Positions 1 to 6,908 of a stretch of DNA of 11,153 bases are shown one piece after another. A model generated the notes under the pieces. That model was given only the letters and a program-made list of their open reading frames with translations. It was not told the origin of the DNA and ran no database searches. The position numbers were made by a program, and so were the translations under genes. This DNA is from CAZEJK01 sp964512045 (GTDB taxonomy: Bacteria; Acidobacteriota; Thermoanaerobaculia; Thermoanaerobaculales; Sulfomarinibacteraceae). Positions within the stretch are counted from its first letter, which is position 1; every line of letters begins with the position of its first letter. The stretch spans positions 1-11,153 of the forward strand of contig CAZEJK010000165.1 in the NCBI GenBank assembly GCA_964512045.1, given 5' to 3'.

Positions 1-8
1 TGAGAACT

Positions 9-89
9 CAACTCAGGAGCTTTGCTTCGAATTTTCGAAGATACGGAGTTTTGAGTTGCTAACCACCGCCGCACCACGGTCGGCGGTGG
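9..89. repeat. Cluster of perfect inverted repeats upstream of the XPB operon
   Basis: Two structures lie side by side. The first has arms at 9-15 (CAACTCA) and 52-58 (TGAGTTG). Nested inside them are arms CTTCGAA at 25-31 and TTCGAAG at 34-40, with only 2 nt between. The second has 9-bp arms CCACCGCCG at 63-71 and CGGCGGTGG at 81-89 around a 9-nt loop. Neither is followed by a clear T-run on the plus strand, so they are not obvious intrinsic terminators. They could end an upstream transcript, bind a regulator, or belong to the edge of an inserted segment. An 11-bp direct repeat, CGCCGCACCAC, also occurs at 67-77 and 126-136. The repeats are directly visible; the role is unknown. Confidence 0.6.
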
Positions 90-175
90 GACGGATCGAG
101 ATGGCCGCACGCGGCTTCTGCACCACGCCGCACCACCGAAGAACGATGGTCGCGGCTCGACCCGACGGCGCGGCG

Positions 176-205
176 TTGACGCCAGAGCCGAGACCGTTCT
201 ATACC
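176..205 (+). promoter_or_regulatory. Predicted sigma70-like promoter of the four-gene XPB operon
   Basis: A -35-like TTGACG (176-181) is separated by 18 nt from a -10-like TATACC (200-205), which would start transcription near 212. The first start codon of the operon is at 321, so the leader would be about 110 nt. The -35 matches the consensus at five of six positions and the -10 at four of six. No other pair of similar quality was seen in the first 320 bases. This is inferred from sequence only. Confidence 0.45.
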
Positions 206-221
206 TGGTTCGTCATCAGGG

Positions 222-241
222 CCGCCGGGTCAACCCGGCGG
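222..241 (+). promoter_or_regulatory. Perfect hairpin in the predicted operon leader
   Basis: Arms CCGCCGGGT (222-230) and ACCCGGCGG (233-241) form a perfect 9-bp inverted repeat with a 2-nt spacer. It begins about 10 nt after the predicted transcription start and about 80 nt before the first start codon. It could be an operator for a dimeric regulator or a stable RNA structure in the 5' leader. There is no T-run after it, so termination is less likely. Bases 242-310 show nothing else recognisable before the ribosome binding site. Confidence 0.45.
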
Positions 242-320
242 TGAGAACGAGGCGCCAGGGCGAGAGCGATGGGACCAGGACGAGAGGCGGCCTCGACCGG
301 ATACGGGAGGAGCAAGACCA

Positions 321-839
321 TTGACCCGCAGGCACCGAAGCCGGCTCGACCCTGTCGAGTGCGAGATCGAGCTGGCGCTCAATCCGGGCGTTTTCATTCC
401 GTATGGCGCCTCGTTCTCGTTTGTGAGAGGGCTCGACGAGGTTGCCGCCAAGATCGCCAAGCTGATCAGCAACGACCCGGCTCGCGCGGTCACCCTGTAC
501 GAGACCTTCCTCGCCGCGTGCTACCTGAAGATCGAGGAGCTCGACGACTCCAGCGGCAGCTTCGGTCAGTTCGTCGACGAGCTGTACTGTGGGTGGATCA
601 AGGCGCGCCAGGCCACCAAGGCCGATCCCGACGAGACCGCCAAGCGCTGCTTCGAGCGGGCCGGACAGCACGACGAATGGAGCAAGACCGTGCGCCAGGT
701 GCGCGCCGACCACCACCGCAAGAGCAGCTTCATGCCGGGGTTCGAACGCCTGGTCGGGGGAGTTGGACCGAGCGACGAGCCCTCCTTTCTCGAGCTCGCC
801 AAGGCACGGTGGAATGCGAAAGAGCGGGGAGCCCGATGA
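321..839 (+). CDS. Short DUF6880-like protein, probably internally deleted
   Basis: The 172-residue protein starts at TTG, with GGGAGGAG at 305-312, 8 nt upstream. Residues about 12-108 contain a helical segment with ALYETFL-like (here TLYETFL), DDSSGSFG and VDELYCGWIKARQ motifs. Residues about 108-164 contain KRCFERAG, VRADHHRKSSFMPGFE and a PSFLELAKARW tail. From recall, these blocks match two separated parts of the much longer DUF6880 family, which is often fused to a SWIM zinc finger. The long tetratricopeptide-like middle and the N-terminal part are absent here. The frame is nevertheless intact, with a good ribosome binding site and an ATGA overlap with the next gene, so the short protein is probably made. 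No catalytic motif is visible. It is the first gene of the XPB operon. The function is unknown; a scaffold or accessory role is only a guess. Confidence 0.8.
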   Translation: MTRRHRSRLDPVECEIELALNPGVFIPYGASFSFVRGLDEVAAKIAKLISNDPARAVTLYETFLAACYLKIEELDDSSGSFGQFVDELYCGWIKARQATKADPDETAKRCFERAGQHDEWSKTVRQVRADHHRKSSFMPGFERLVGGVGPSDEPSFLELAKARWNAKERGAR

Positions 840-2065
840 AGAAGAGAAGTGGAGAAACGACAGTGGAGGATCTGGACACATTGATCGAAGAGATCACGAC
901 AGAAGCCTACGGCGACGACGAGCAGATCTGGGCCTTTCACTGCGCGTTCGAGGACCGTATCGAGCTGCCCTGCGATGCGTTCGTCATCGGCGAGCCGGTC
1001 TCCGTGATCGGGTTTGACTACGACGGAAACCAGAGGCGCGGGCTCGTGGCCCGTTGCAGAAGGGAAGACGGTTCCCAGTACACGGTGTCGGCAGCCGAGA
1101 TCGCTCTCGCGGAGCAATCCAAAGGCGGCCACCTGATCGCCGCCTACCGCAAATGGTCGGGGCTCGATCCCTGTCCTGAGCAGGCGGCTCCTCCACCTCG
1201 CAAGAAACGCACGCACAAGGCCACTGCCACCGACCTCGACCTGAGTGGCCCGGTCGAGCTGGTTGTCCTCTCGGTGAAGGAGAAGGCCGCTCGATGCCGC
1301 CTCGTCGGCAGCGACCGAGTCATCACATTACGAGCGAGCCGGCTGTGGGACATCGTGCCGGGCGAGATCGCGGTGGTGAAGCCGAGCAAGCAGTGGACTT
1401 ACGCGGGCCACCCGTATCTTTCCGGCGAGATCGAGTCCTCGCGCCTCGACGTTGACGCCCTGGGTTTGGTTCCGTTGAAGCTCAAGGACCGGGGACTGTG
1501 GACACCCGAGGCGCACTACTGGGGCGAGGACGACGAAAAGATCGAGGAGTGGGCCAAGCCGATCATCGCTCGCGGTCCGAGGCAGTCGTTCGAGATGGAG
1601 CAGGTCGTGCCGGGCCGAGACCTGGATGACTTCGATTCCGATCCGATCCTCGAGTCCAACGACCTGAAGGACAGCGGCGATCGCGTTGCAGCCGAGCGGA
1701 TATTGGCGGAGCTGTGCCAGGAGGATCTGCGCTGCCTCGACGCCCACGCCCATCTCGGCAACCTCGTCTTCGACCGCTGGGCCGTGCTGGCGATACGCCA
1801 CTACGAGGTCGGCGTGCGCATCGGGGAGCTCTCCCTCGGGCCGGGCTTCGACGGACTCCTGCCCTGGGGGCGTATCGACAACCGGCCCTTCATGCGTTGC
1901 ATGCACGGGTTGGGGTTGTGTCTGTGGCGACTCGAGCGTTTCGAGGAGGCAGAACGCGTCTTCGAACAGATGCTCCGGCTCAACCCGGCGGACAATCAGG
2001 GCGTGCGATTCTTGATCGAGGATGTGCGTGCCAAGACGGCATGGGAGGACCGCGAAGCAGAGTGA
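836..2065 (+). CDS. TPR-like protein of unknown function in the XPB operon
   Basis: The 409-residue protein has an ATG inside an ATGA overlap with the preceding stop, with GGGGAG at 826-831. A GTG at 863 is a possible alternative start. Residues about 10-110 form an acidic N-terminal domain (EDRIELPCDAFVIGEPVSVI). After a basic, proline-rich linker (about 114-130), residues about 135-205 look beta-rich (ELVVLSVKEKAARCRLVGS). The C-terminal part, about 270-409, is helical and TPR-like, with AHLGNLVFDRWAVLAIRHYE, LCLWRLERFEEAERVFEQML and LNPADNQGVRFL. No enzymatic signature is visible. TPR domains usually bind proteins, so an adaptor role for the helicase complex is plausible but inferred. I recall similar proteins annotated only as tetratricopeptide repeat or hypothetical proteins. 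The frame is open and complete. Confidence 0.85.
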   Translation: MKKRSGETTVEDLDTLIEEITTEAYGDDEQIWAFHCAFEDRIELPCDAFVIGEPVSVIGFDYDGNQRRGLVARCRREDGSQYTVSAAEIALAEQSKGGHLIAAYRKWSGLDPCPEQAAPPPRKKRTHKATATDLDLSGPVELVVLSVKEKAARCRLVGSDRVITLRASRLWDIVPGEIAVVKPSKQWTYAGHPYLSGEIESSRLDVDALGLVPLKLKDRGLWTPEAHYWGEDDEKIEEWAKPIIARGPRQSFEMEQVVPGRDLDDFDSDPILESNDLKDSGDRVAAERILAELCQEDLRCLDAHAHLGNLVFDRWAVLAIRHYEVGVRIGELSLGPGFDGLLPWGRIDNRPFMRCMHGLGLCLWRLERFEEAERVFEQMLRLNPADNQGVRFLIEDVRAKTAWEDREAE

Positions 2066-2141
2066 GTCGGACGATGGGCGTGAAGAAACGAGATCAGAAT
2101 GGCCGTCGGCGTGTGCAACCAACGCCGACGATGGAGACAGA

Positions 2142-4049
2142 ATGAGACGATACTACTCAGGCGGGAGGATCCCCACGCTCGATGCCGCGCTCGTCGAGCA
2201 CATGAACGTTGACGACCTCAAGAGGCTGGCCAAACACACCAAGCAGAAGATCCCGACGAGGAAAGCCGACATCGCCGCTGTGATCAAAAATCACCTGGCC
2301 GGCGACCGGCTGAAATCGGTCTGGCAAGGGCTCGACGAGCTGCAGCGCGCGGCGGTGGCCGAGGTGGTCCACTCGAGCTCGACCCAGTTCCTCGCCGACC
2401 GCTTCGCCGCCAAGTATGGTCGCAGCCCCAACTGGGGGACGGCCGACAAGTACGGCTACCGCCGAGAGCCGTCTCCTTTGTTCTTCTTCTTTTACGGCGG
2501 GGTGATGCCTGACGACCTCAAGGAACGGCTCAAGGCATTCGTACCGAAGCCTGCTGCGGCCAAAATCAGGACTTTGCCCGAGCTTCCCGCCGCCTACGAC
2601 CTGCCGTGGTCCAGGTGGAACCCGAAGACGAGGACCGAGGAAAGAGGCATGGAGGCAGTTCCCCTGGAAGTTCACCAGACGGAGTTGACCGCTCAACGAG
2701 AGCTGCTCTCGGTACTGCGCCTCATCGATTCGGGCACGATCTCGGTGAGCGAGAAGACGCGGCGTCCATCTGCCGCGACCGTCAAGGCGATCACCAAGAT
2801 TCTGGAAGGCGGCGACTACTACCCGGTTCTCCCGGTCAAGAGCAAGTGGCACGACGAGAACGCTGGGTCCATCCGCGCCTTTGCCTGGCCGCTGATTGTG
2901 CAAGCCGGAGGGCTCGCGCAGCTCTCGGGCTCGAAGCTGCAGCTCACCAAGGCCGGACGCAATGCGCTCTCTCAGCCCGCAGGAGAGACCCTGCACAGGC
3001 TCTGGTCCAAGTGGATCGACACAACGATTCTGGACGAGCTATCGCGGGTCGAGTGCATCAAGGGGCAGACCGGCAAGGGCAAACGGGGCCTCACCGCTGT
3101 GTCGTCCAGGCGAGGCGCCATCGCCGACAGCCTGGCCGAGTGCCCCGCGGGCGCCTGGATCTCCGTGGACGAGCTTCACCGTTTCGTCTGCGCCTCCGGA
3201 AGCGACTTCACGGTCTCTCGCAATGCGTGGGACCTCTACATCTGCGAAAAGCGGTATGGATCGTTGGGACACGGAGGCGGTGGGCTGATACTCGACGAGC
3301 GCTACCTCCTCGCGTTCCTGCTCGAGTATGCGGCCACTCTCGGAGTGGTCGATGTCGCGCTCATCCCGCCTGCCGGCGCGCGCGACAACTACGGTGACCT
3401 CTGGGGCACCGACGAGCTTGTCTACTTCAGCCGATACGACGGGTTGATGTACTTCCGCATCACGGCGCTCGGCGCCTACTGTCTCGGCATCGAGGCCGAG
3501 TACCAGCCCACCCCCGTGGAAACAAAGCCGGTGCTCAGCGTGCTCCCGAATCTCGAGATCACCGCCATCGGCGCCGAGCTCGATCAGGGCGACCGAATTG
3601 CCCTCGACACCTACGCAACCCAGGTTTCGGATCTCGTCTGGCGGCTGGACCAATCGAAGCTGCTCGCCGCAGTCGAAGAGGGGCGCCCCATCGACGAGGT
3701 CCGGGAGTTTCTCAGTGCGCGCAGCAGCGTTGCGATCCCCGATACGGTCACACGCCTTCTCGATGATGTGGCGGAGCGCAGCATCAAGGTCCGGGACCAG
3801 GGTCTGGCCCGGCTTGTCGAATGCGCGGATCCCGCTTTGGCAGCGCTCATCGCCAACGACTCGCGGACACGCAGGCACTGTATGTTGGCGGGTGAGCGAC
3901 ACCTCGTGGTGCCTGCCTCCTCGGAGGCCGCATTCAAGCGCACACTGCGAGAGGTCGGCTATCTGGTAGCCATGGGCGAGGTCAAGACAGCCAAGCCTCG
4001 CCGCAAGGCCTCGGCCAAGAAGTCGGTATCGCGAACAAGTGGAGCCTGA
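2142..4049 (+). CDS. Helicase-associated DNA-binding protein (Helicase_C_3/XPB partner type)
   Basis: The protein has 635 residues. The ATG at 2142 was chosen over upstream in-frame codons because GGAG lies 5 nt before it and the typical SAP-like start follows shortly. Residues about 20-55 resemble a SAP-type helix-extended-helix (VDDLKRLAKHTKQKIPTRKA). Residues about 185-275 and 325-400 look like winged-helix segments, with LQLTKAGRNAL as a wing. Residues about 465-610 match the Helicase_C_3/XPB-associated pattern (VLPNLEITAI through HLVVPASSEAAFKRTLREVG). The last 25 residues are rich in Lys, Arg and Ser and may contact DNA. The gene sits 4 nt before XPB, as its homologue does in mycobacteria (Rv0862c next to Rv0861c). 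It most likely forms a complex with XPB and guides it to DNA. I see no nuclease motif, unlike archaeal Bax1. Confidence 0.88.
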   Translation: MRRYYSGGRIPTLDAALVEHMNVDDLKRLAKHTKQKIPTRKADIAAVIKNHLAGDRLKSVWQGLDELQRAAVAEVVHSSSTQFLADRFAAKYGRSPNWGTADKYGYRREPSPLFFFFYGGVMPDDLKERLKAFVPKPAAAKIRTLPELPAAYDLPWSRWNPKTRTEERGMEAVPLEVHQTELTAQRELLSVLRLIDSGTISVSEKTRRPSAATVKAITKILEGGDYYPVLPVKSKWHDENAGSIRAFAWPLIVQAGGLAQLSGSKLQLTKAGRNALSQPAGETLHRLWSKWIDTTILDELSRVECIKGQTGKGKRGLTAVSSRRGAIADSLAECPAGAWISVDELHRFVCASGSDFTVSRNAWDLYICEKRYGSLGHGGGGLILDERYLLAFLLEYAATLGVVDVALIPPAGARDNYGDLWGTDELVYFSRYDGLMYFRITALGAYCLGIEAEYQPTPVETKPVLSVLPNLEITAIGAELDQGDRIALDTYATQVSDLVWRLDQSKLLAAVEEGRPIDEVREFLSARSSVAIPDTVTRLLDDVAERSIKVRDQGLARLVECADPALAALIANDSRTRRHCMLAGERHLVVPASSEAAFKRTLREVGYLVAMGEVKTAKPRRKASAKKSVSRTSGA

Positions 4050-4053
4050 CCGC

Positions 4054-5730
4054 GTGGGTGTCTCTCCCGACAATGCCCTGGTGGTGCAGAGTGACTGCAG
4101 CGTGTTGCTTGAGCTTCTCTCACCGCGTGCAGAAGAAGCCCGCGAGACCATCGCCCCCTTCGCCGAGCTGGTGAAGAGCCCCGAGCACGTGCATACCTAC
4201 CGCTTGACGCCACTTTCCATATGGAATGCCCGGGCGGCGGGGCTCGCGGCTGCTGAGATGGTGGCGGCCCTCCATGAACACTCTCGATACCCGGTTCCGG
4301 AGAACGTGGACCAGACCGTCTTCGACCTGGCGGGGCGATTTGGTCGCGTCGTCATCACCCACGACGACGGCTTGCTGCGGTGTACCTGCGGAGACGAGGT
4401 CATCGCCGAGCTTCTGAGCCGAGATCGAAAGACCGGAAGCTACCTCACAGACCGCATCGACGGTACCAGCTTCCGCGTAGCGCCAGGAGCCCGGGGTGTG
4501 CTCAAACAGGCGCTGGTGTCGGCTGGGTATCCGGCCGAAGATCTGGCCGGCTACGTGAGCGGCGACGCTCTGGCCATGGCCCTCCGAGACCGGACGGCAT
4601 CGGGCAAGCCCTTCTCCGTTCGCGACTACCAAAGGCAGGCAGCCGAGTCGTTCTACGCCTCGGGCTCAGCTCGCGGTGGCAGCGGTGTGATCGTGCTTCC
4701 ATGTGGAGCGGGCAAGACCATCGTCGGTCTCGCTGCCATGGAGATGGTCGGGCAGACGACACTGGTGCTCACGACGAGCTTGACCTCGGTCAAGCAATGG
4801 CGCCGCGAGATCTGCGACAAGACGAACCTGCGGCCCGACGACATCGCGGAGTACACCGGAGAGCAGAAGAGCACCGGCCCCGTGACGCTCACCACCTATC
4901 AAATCCTGACATGGCGAGCGGATCGCGAGGGCGAGTTCCCACACCTCGAGCTGTTTGGTGCGCGTTCTTGGGGTCTCATCATCTACGACGAGGTCCATCT
5001 GCTGCCCGCACCGGTGTTTCGCGCAACCGCCGACCTTCAGGCCCGTCGCCGACTGGGGCTCACCGCCACGTTGGTCCGAGAAGACAACCGCGAGGGGGAC
5101 GTTTTCGCCCTCATCGGGCCGAAGCGGTTCGACGTACCGTGGCGAGATCTCGAGCGCCAGAACTGGATCGCCAGCGCCTCATGTGTGGAAGAGCGGATCC
5201 CAATGACCCAGGAGCGGCGCATGGAGTACGCCCTCGCGAACAGGAGAGCCCAGTTTCGCATCGCCGCCGAGAACCCGGCCAAGATCACCCGTTTGCGCCA
5301 GCTCCTCGAACAGCACGAGGAAGGTCGCGTACTCGTCATCGGAGAGTACCTCGCGCAGGTTGAAGCCATCGCCAACGAGATCGACTCTCCGCTGGTCACC
5401 GGAAGGACTTCACAGGCCGAACGCGAAGAGACCTATGATCGATTTCGCCGAGGGGAGCTGCGCTGCATCGTGCTCTCCAAGGTCGGGAACTTCGCGATCG
5501 ACTTACCGGACGCGGACGTGCTCATTCAGGTGTCGGGGATGTTCGGCTCGAGACAGGAGGAAGCTCAGCGGCTCGGCCGCATTCTGCGGCCCAAGGCAGA
5601 CGGTCGCGTAGCTCACTTCTTCACTCTCGTCTCTCGCGACACCCGCGAGGAGGAGTTCGCCCACCACCGCAAGCTCTTCCTTACCGAGCAGGGGTACTCC
5701 TACCAGGTGGTCATCGCCGACGAATCGTGA
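4054..5730 (+). CDS. DNA repair helicase XPB (superfamily 2, 3'-5')
   Basis: The protein has 558 residues, the usual length for bacterial XPB (about 540-560). GTG 4054 follows GGAG at 4041-4044 by 9 nt. GTG 4039 is an in-frame alternative that would overlap the previous gene. In order: an N-terminal damage-recognition-like domain (LVVQSD, VHTYRLTPLSIWNARAAG); a Q-motif-like RDYQ near residue 190; Walker A PCGAGKT at 216-222; motif II DEVH at 312-315; motif III LTATL at 336-340; the XPB RED motif at 342-344; a thumb-like insertion near 370-405; and motif VI QEEAQRLGRILRP at 501-513. All ATPase motifs are intact, so the enzyme should be active. Family members unwind DNA 3'-5' using ATP. In bacteria the role is unsettled (repair, transcription-coupled processes or defence). 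It is the last gene of the four-gene operon. Confidence 0.95.
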   Translation: MGVSPDNALVVQSDCSVLLELLSPRAEEARETIAPFAELVKSPEHVHTYRLTPLSIWNARAAGLAAAEMVAALHEHSRYPVPENVDQTVFDLAGRFGRVVITHDDGLLRCTCGDEVIAELLSRDRKTGSYLTDRIDGTSFRVAPGARGVLKQALVSAGYPAEDLAGYVSGDALAMALRDRTASGKPFSVRDYQRQAAESFYASGSARGGSGVIVLPCGAGKTIVGLAAMEMVGQTTLVLTTSLTSVKQWRREICDKTNLRPDDIAEYTGEQKSTGPVTLTTYQILTWRADREGEFPHLELFGARSWGLIIYDEVHLLPAPVFRATADLQARRRLGLTATLVREDNREGDVFALIGPKRFDVPWRDLERQNWIASASCVEERIPMTQERRMEYALANRRAQFRIAAENPAKITRLRQLLEQHEEGRVLVIGEYLAQVEAIANEIDSPLVTGRTSQAEREETYDRFRRGELRCIVLSKVGNFAIDLPDADVLIQVSGMFGSRQEEAQRLGRILRPKADGRVAHFFTLVSRDTREEEFAHHRKLFLTEQGYSYQVVIADES

Positions 5731-5807
5731 CCGTCAAATGTCCGAATGATCTGGACGCCCCCGTGTGTCGTCGCTCGCCCACTACGTGCACGCTCCTCGG
5801 GGGGACG

Positions 5808-5831
5808 GTGCACATCAGGGTGCACATCAGG
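5808..5831. repeat. 12-bp perfect tandem duplication in the convergent spacer
   Basis: GTGCACATCAGG occurs twice back to back (5808-5819 and 5820-5831). It lies in the 163-base spacer between the stop of XPB and the stop of the toxin gene on the other strand. The spacer (5731-5893) contains no convincing gene and no classical hairpin plus T-run terminator. The duplication may be replication slippage. A function as a binding-site pair cannot be judged from one copy of the locus. Confidence 0.7.
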
Positions 5832-5893
5832 CAGCACGGACCTCACGTGCCGGGAGCCACCCATCACGCGTGCCTGCACCGCATTCATCCGCT

Positions 5894-6226
5894 CTACCCT
5901 TCGATGGCGCGTTGGATGAGAAGCTCCTCGAGGTCGCGACGGCTGTCCAGGATGGCGAGAATCACGACCTCCTGGTCAACGATGCGGAACACCAGCCGGC
6001 AGGGGCGTTCGATCATCTCCCGGTACTCGAAGAGACCGATGTCATGGAGCCCAGGGACCTGACGACATCGACGTGGAATTCTGGCGAGCGACGCGATGCC
6101 GTGACGAAGCATCTCGTAGAGCTGAAGGGCCTGGTCGACTCCTCGCTCTGCCGCGATGTACTCCAGGATCTCATCGAGGTCTCGGACCGCCGTCCGAGTC
6201 CACGTGATGTCAAGGACCTCGGGCAT
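5894..6226 (-). CDS. Type II toxin, RelE/ParE family
   Basis: The protein has 110 residues, a normal size for the family. It shows the ParE/RelE pattern: ITWTRTAVRDLDEILEYIA at the N-terminus (substrate- and antitoxin-facing helices), a central IPRRCRQVPGL, then EYREMIERPCRLVFRIVD, and a final strand and helix VVILAILDSRRDLEELL. The ATG follows GAAGGAG by about a dozen nt, and its start lies 9 nt after the antitoxin stop, so the pair is one operon in the usual antitoxin-first order. ParE members poison gyrase and RelE members cut mRNA on the ribosome. With no clear RelE catalytic set, and with the conserved YRE and RRD positions, I cannot choose between these activities. Nothing suggests inactivation. 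Confidence 0.92.
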   Translation of the reverse strand: MPEVLDITWTRTAVRDLDEILEYIAAERGVDQALQLYEMLRHGIASLARIPRRCRQVPGLHDIGLFEYREMIERPCRLVFRIVDQEVVILAILDSRRDLEELLIQRAIEG

Positions 6227-6235
6227 GGGTCTCGG

Positions 6236-6523
6236 TCACTCCTTCTCGCCCAGTGCCTTCAGCTTGTCGCGAAAGTGGGTGTCTGCGTCCGCATCGGCAA
6301 GAACCGCGCCTTCGCGGAGGTCCCTTTCTCCCAGTGCGACATACTTCAACAGCAGCAGCGACTGGCGTTGGCGGTTGTAGCTCTCCACATCCTGAAGCAC
6401 GGCGGTCGCCTTGCCGTTTTGGGTGATGATGACAGGCTGACGTGTCTCGCGAGCCCTGCGGATCAGCTCCGCCGAGCGCGTCTTGAGCACCGTCACTGGC
6501 TCGATCGCATCTGGAAGGTCCAT
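6236..6523 (-). CDS. Type II antitoxin, Phd/YefM family
   Basis: The protein has 95 residues from ATG 6523, which is preceded by GAGGGAG about 8 nt upstream. An ATG at 6544 would add seven residues but has no clear ribosome binding site. The N-terminal part (EPVTVLKTRSAELIRRARET, then PVIITQNGKATAVLQDVESY) is the Phd/YefM DNA-binding fold, which also represses the operon. The C-terminal part, from about residue 50 (LLLLKYVALGERDLREGAVL), should be the flexible toxin-neutralising region. It is the first gene of the toxin-antitoxin pair. Autoregulation at the AT-rich promoter just upstream is expected from the family but not shown here. Confidence 0.93.
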   Translation of the reverse strand: MDLPDAIEPVTVLKTRSAELIRRARETRQPVIITQNGKATAVLQDVESYNRQRQSLLLLKYVALGERDLREGAVLADADADTHFRDKLKALGEKE

Positions 6524-6547
6524 CGAAAGGTCTCCCTCTTGCATCCG

Positions 6548-6577
6548 AATATAATCCCAAATTTAGCACCACGTCGA
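6548..6577 (-). promoter_or_regulatory. Predicted promoter of the toxin-antitoxin operon
   Basis: On the minus strand a -10-like TATATT (plus coordinates 6548-6553) lies 18 nt from a -35-like TCGACG (6572-6577). The surrounding 6540-6660 stretch is clearly richer in A and T than the rest of the window, as expected for an autoregulated antitoxin promoter. The site ends about 25 nt before the antitoxin start. The -35 is weak, so the assignment is tentative. Confidence 0.4.
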
Positions 6578-6666
6578 GCTGAAAGCGACCAAGCAGTGGT
6601 TGCCACGGCTTTGAGCGACCATAAAGACCTGCTGACACCAAATTGAACTCGTAATCGCAAAACCAT

Positions 6667-6726
6667 CTGAACCCAAGCTGGACGGGGTTCAGGGGGGCCG
6701 GAGTCCAAATCCCCGCGTCCCGACCA
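6667..6726 (+). other. tRNA 3'-end remnant (proline-like), candidate attachment site
   Basis: Positions 6699-6726 fit the 3' end of a tRNA base for base. There is a T-stem CGGAG (6699-6703), a 7-nt T-loop TCCAAAT (6704-6710), a complementary arm CCCCG (6711-6715, one mismatch), a 7-nt acceptor arm CGTCCCG (6716-6722), discriminator A and CCA (6724-6726). A CCCG-A-CCA end is typical of tRNA-Pro. No D-arm, anticodon arm or matching 5' acceptor (CGGGACG) lies upstream, so this is not an intact tRNA. Instead an inverted repeat, CTGAACCC/GGGTTCAG (6667-6674 and 6685-6692), sits just before it. tRNA 3' ends are common integration targets, so a leftover attachment site is the favoured reading. No second copy was seen in the window. 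Confidence 0.5.
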
Positions 6727-6796
6727 CGAGCTCAAGGCCGCCGTCCGGCAGCATTTTCCCCTGGTCGGCACTGGCGGAGATTCGACTCGACGCAGC

Positions 6797-6854
6797 CTGC
6801 GCGTGGATGTGGGCACGGTCGCCGTTGGCGCCCGGACACATCCACAGTGCGCAG
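6797..6854. repeat. Large interrupted inverted repeat
   Basis: The arm CTGCGC-GTGGATGTG (6797-6811) pairs with CACATCCAC (6837-6845) and, after a 3-nt bulge, GCGCAG (6849-6854). This gives 15 pairs around a 25-nt loop that is itself GC-rich. No open frame explains it. Such a structure can be a recombination site, a small structured RNA or a remnant of a mobile element. It lies between the tRNA remnant and the terminator-like hairpin at 6909. Confidence 0.55.
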
Positions 6855-6908
6855 CCGTCGCCGAGTGACAAATTTTCGTGACTCGACCATTGAAATCAAA
6901 CACTTACG

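Noticed and set aside
56..244. 62-codon plus-strand frame in the left non-coding region
   Set aside because: It would start at TTG without a ribosome binding site, overlaps the predicted promoter and the inverted repeats, and its translation resembles no protein.
269..835. N-terminal extension of the second operon gene, open in the same frame
   Set aside because: It overlaps the first gene entirely and its Arg-rich translation is out-of-frame noise. The ATGA start at 836 has a good ribosome binding site.
5765..6646. 293-codon plus-strand frame across the toxin-antitoxin genes
   Set aside because: It is the antisense of two clearly recognised genes, and its translation has no family features.
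6649..6726. Complete tRNA gene
   Set aside because: Only the T-arm and the 3' acceptor strand fit. No D-arm, anticodon arm or 5' acceptor strand is present.
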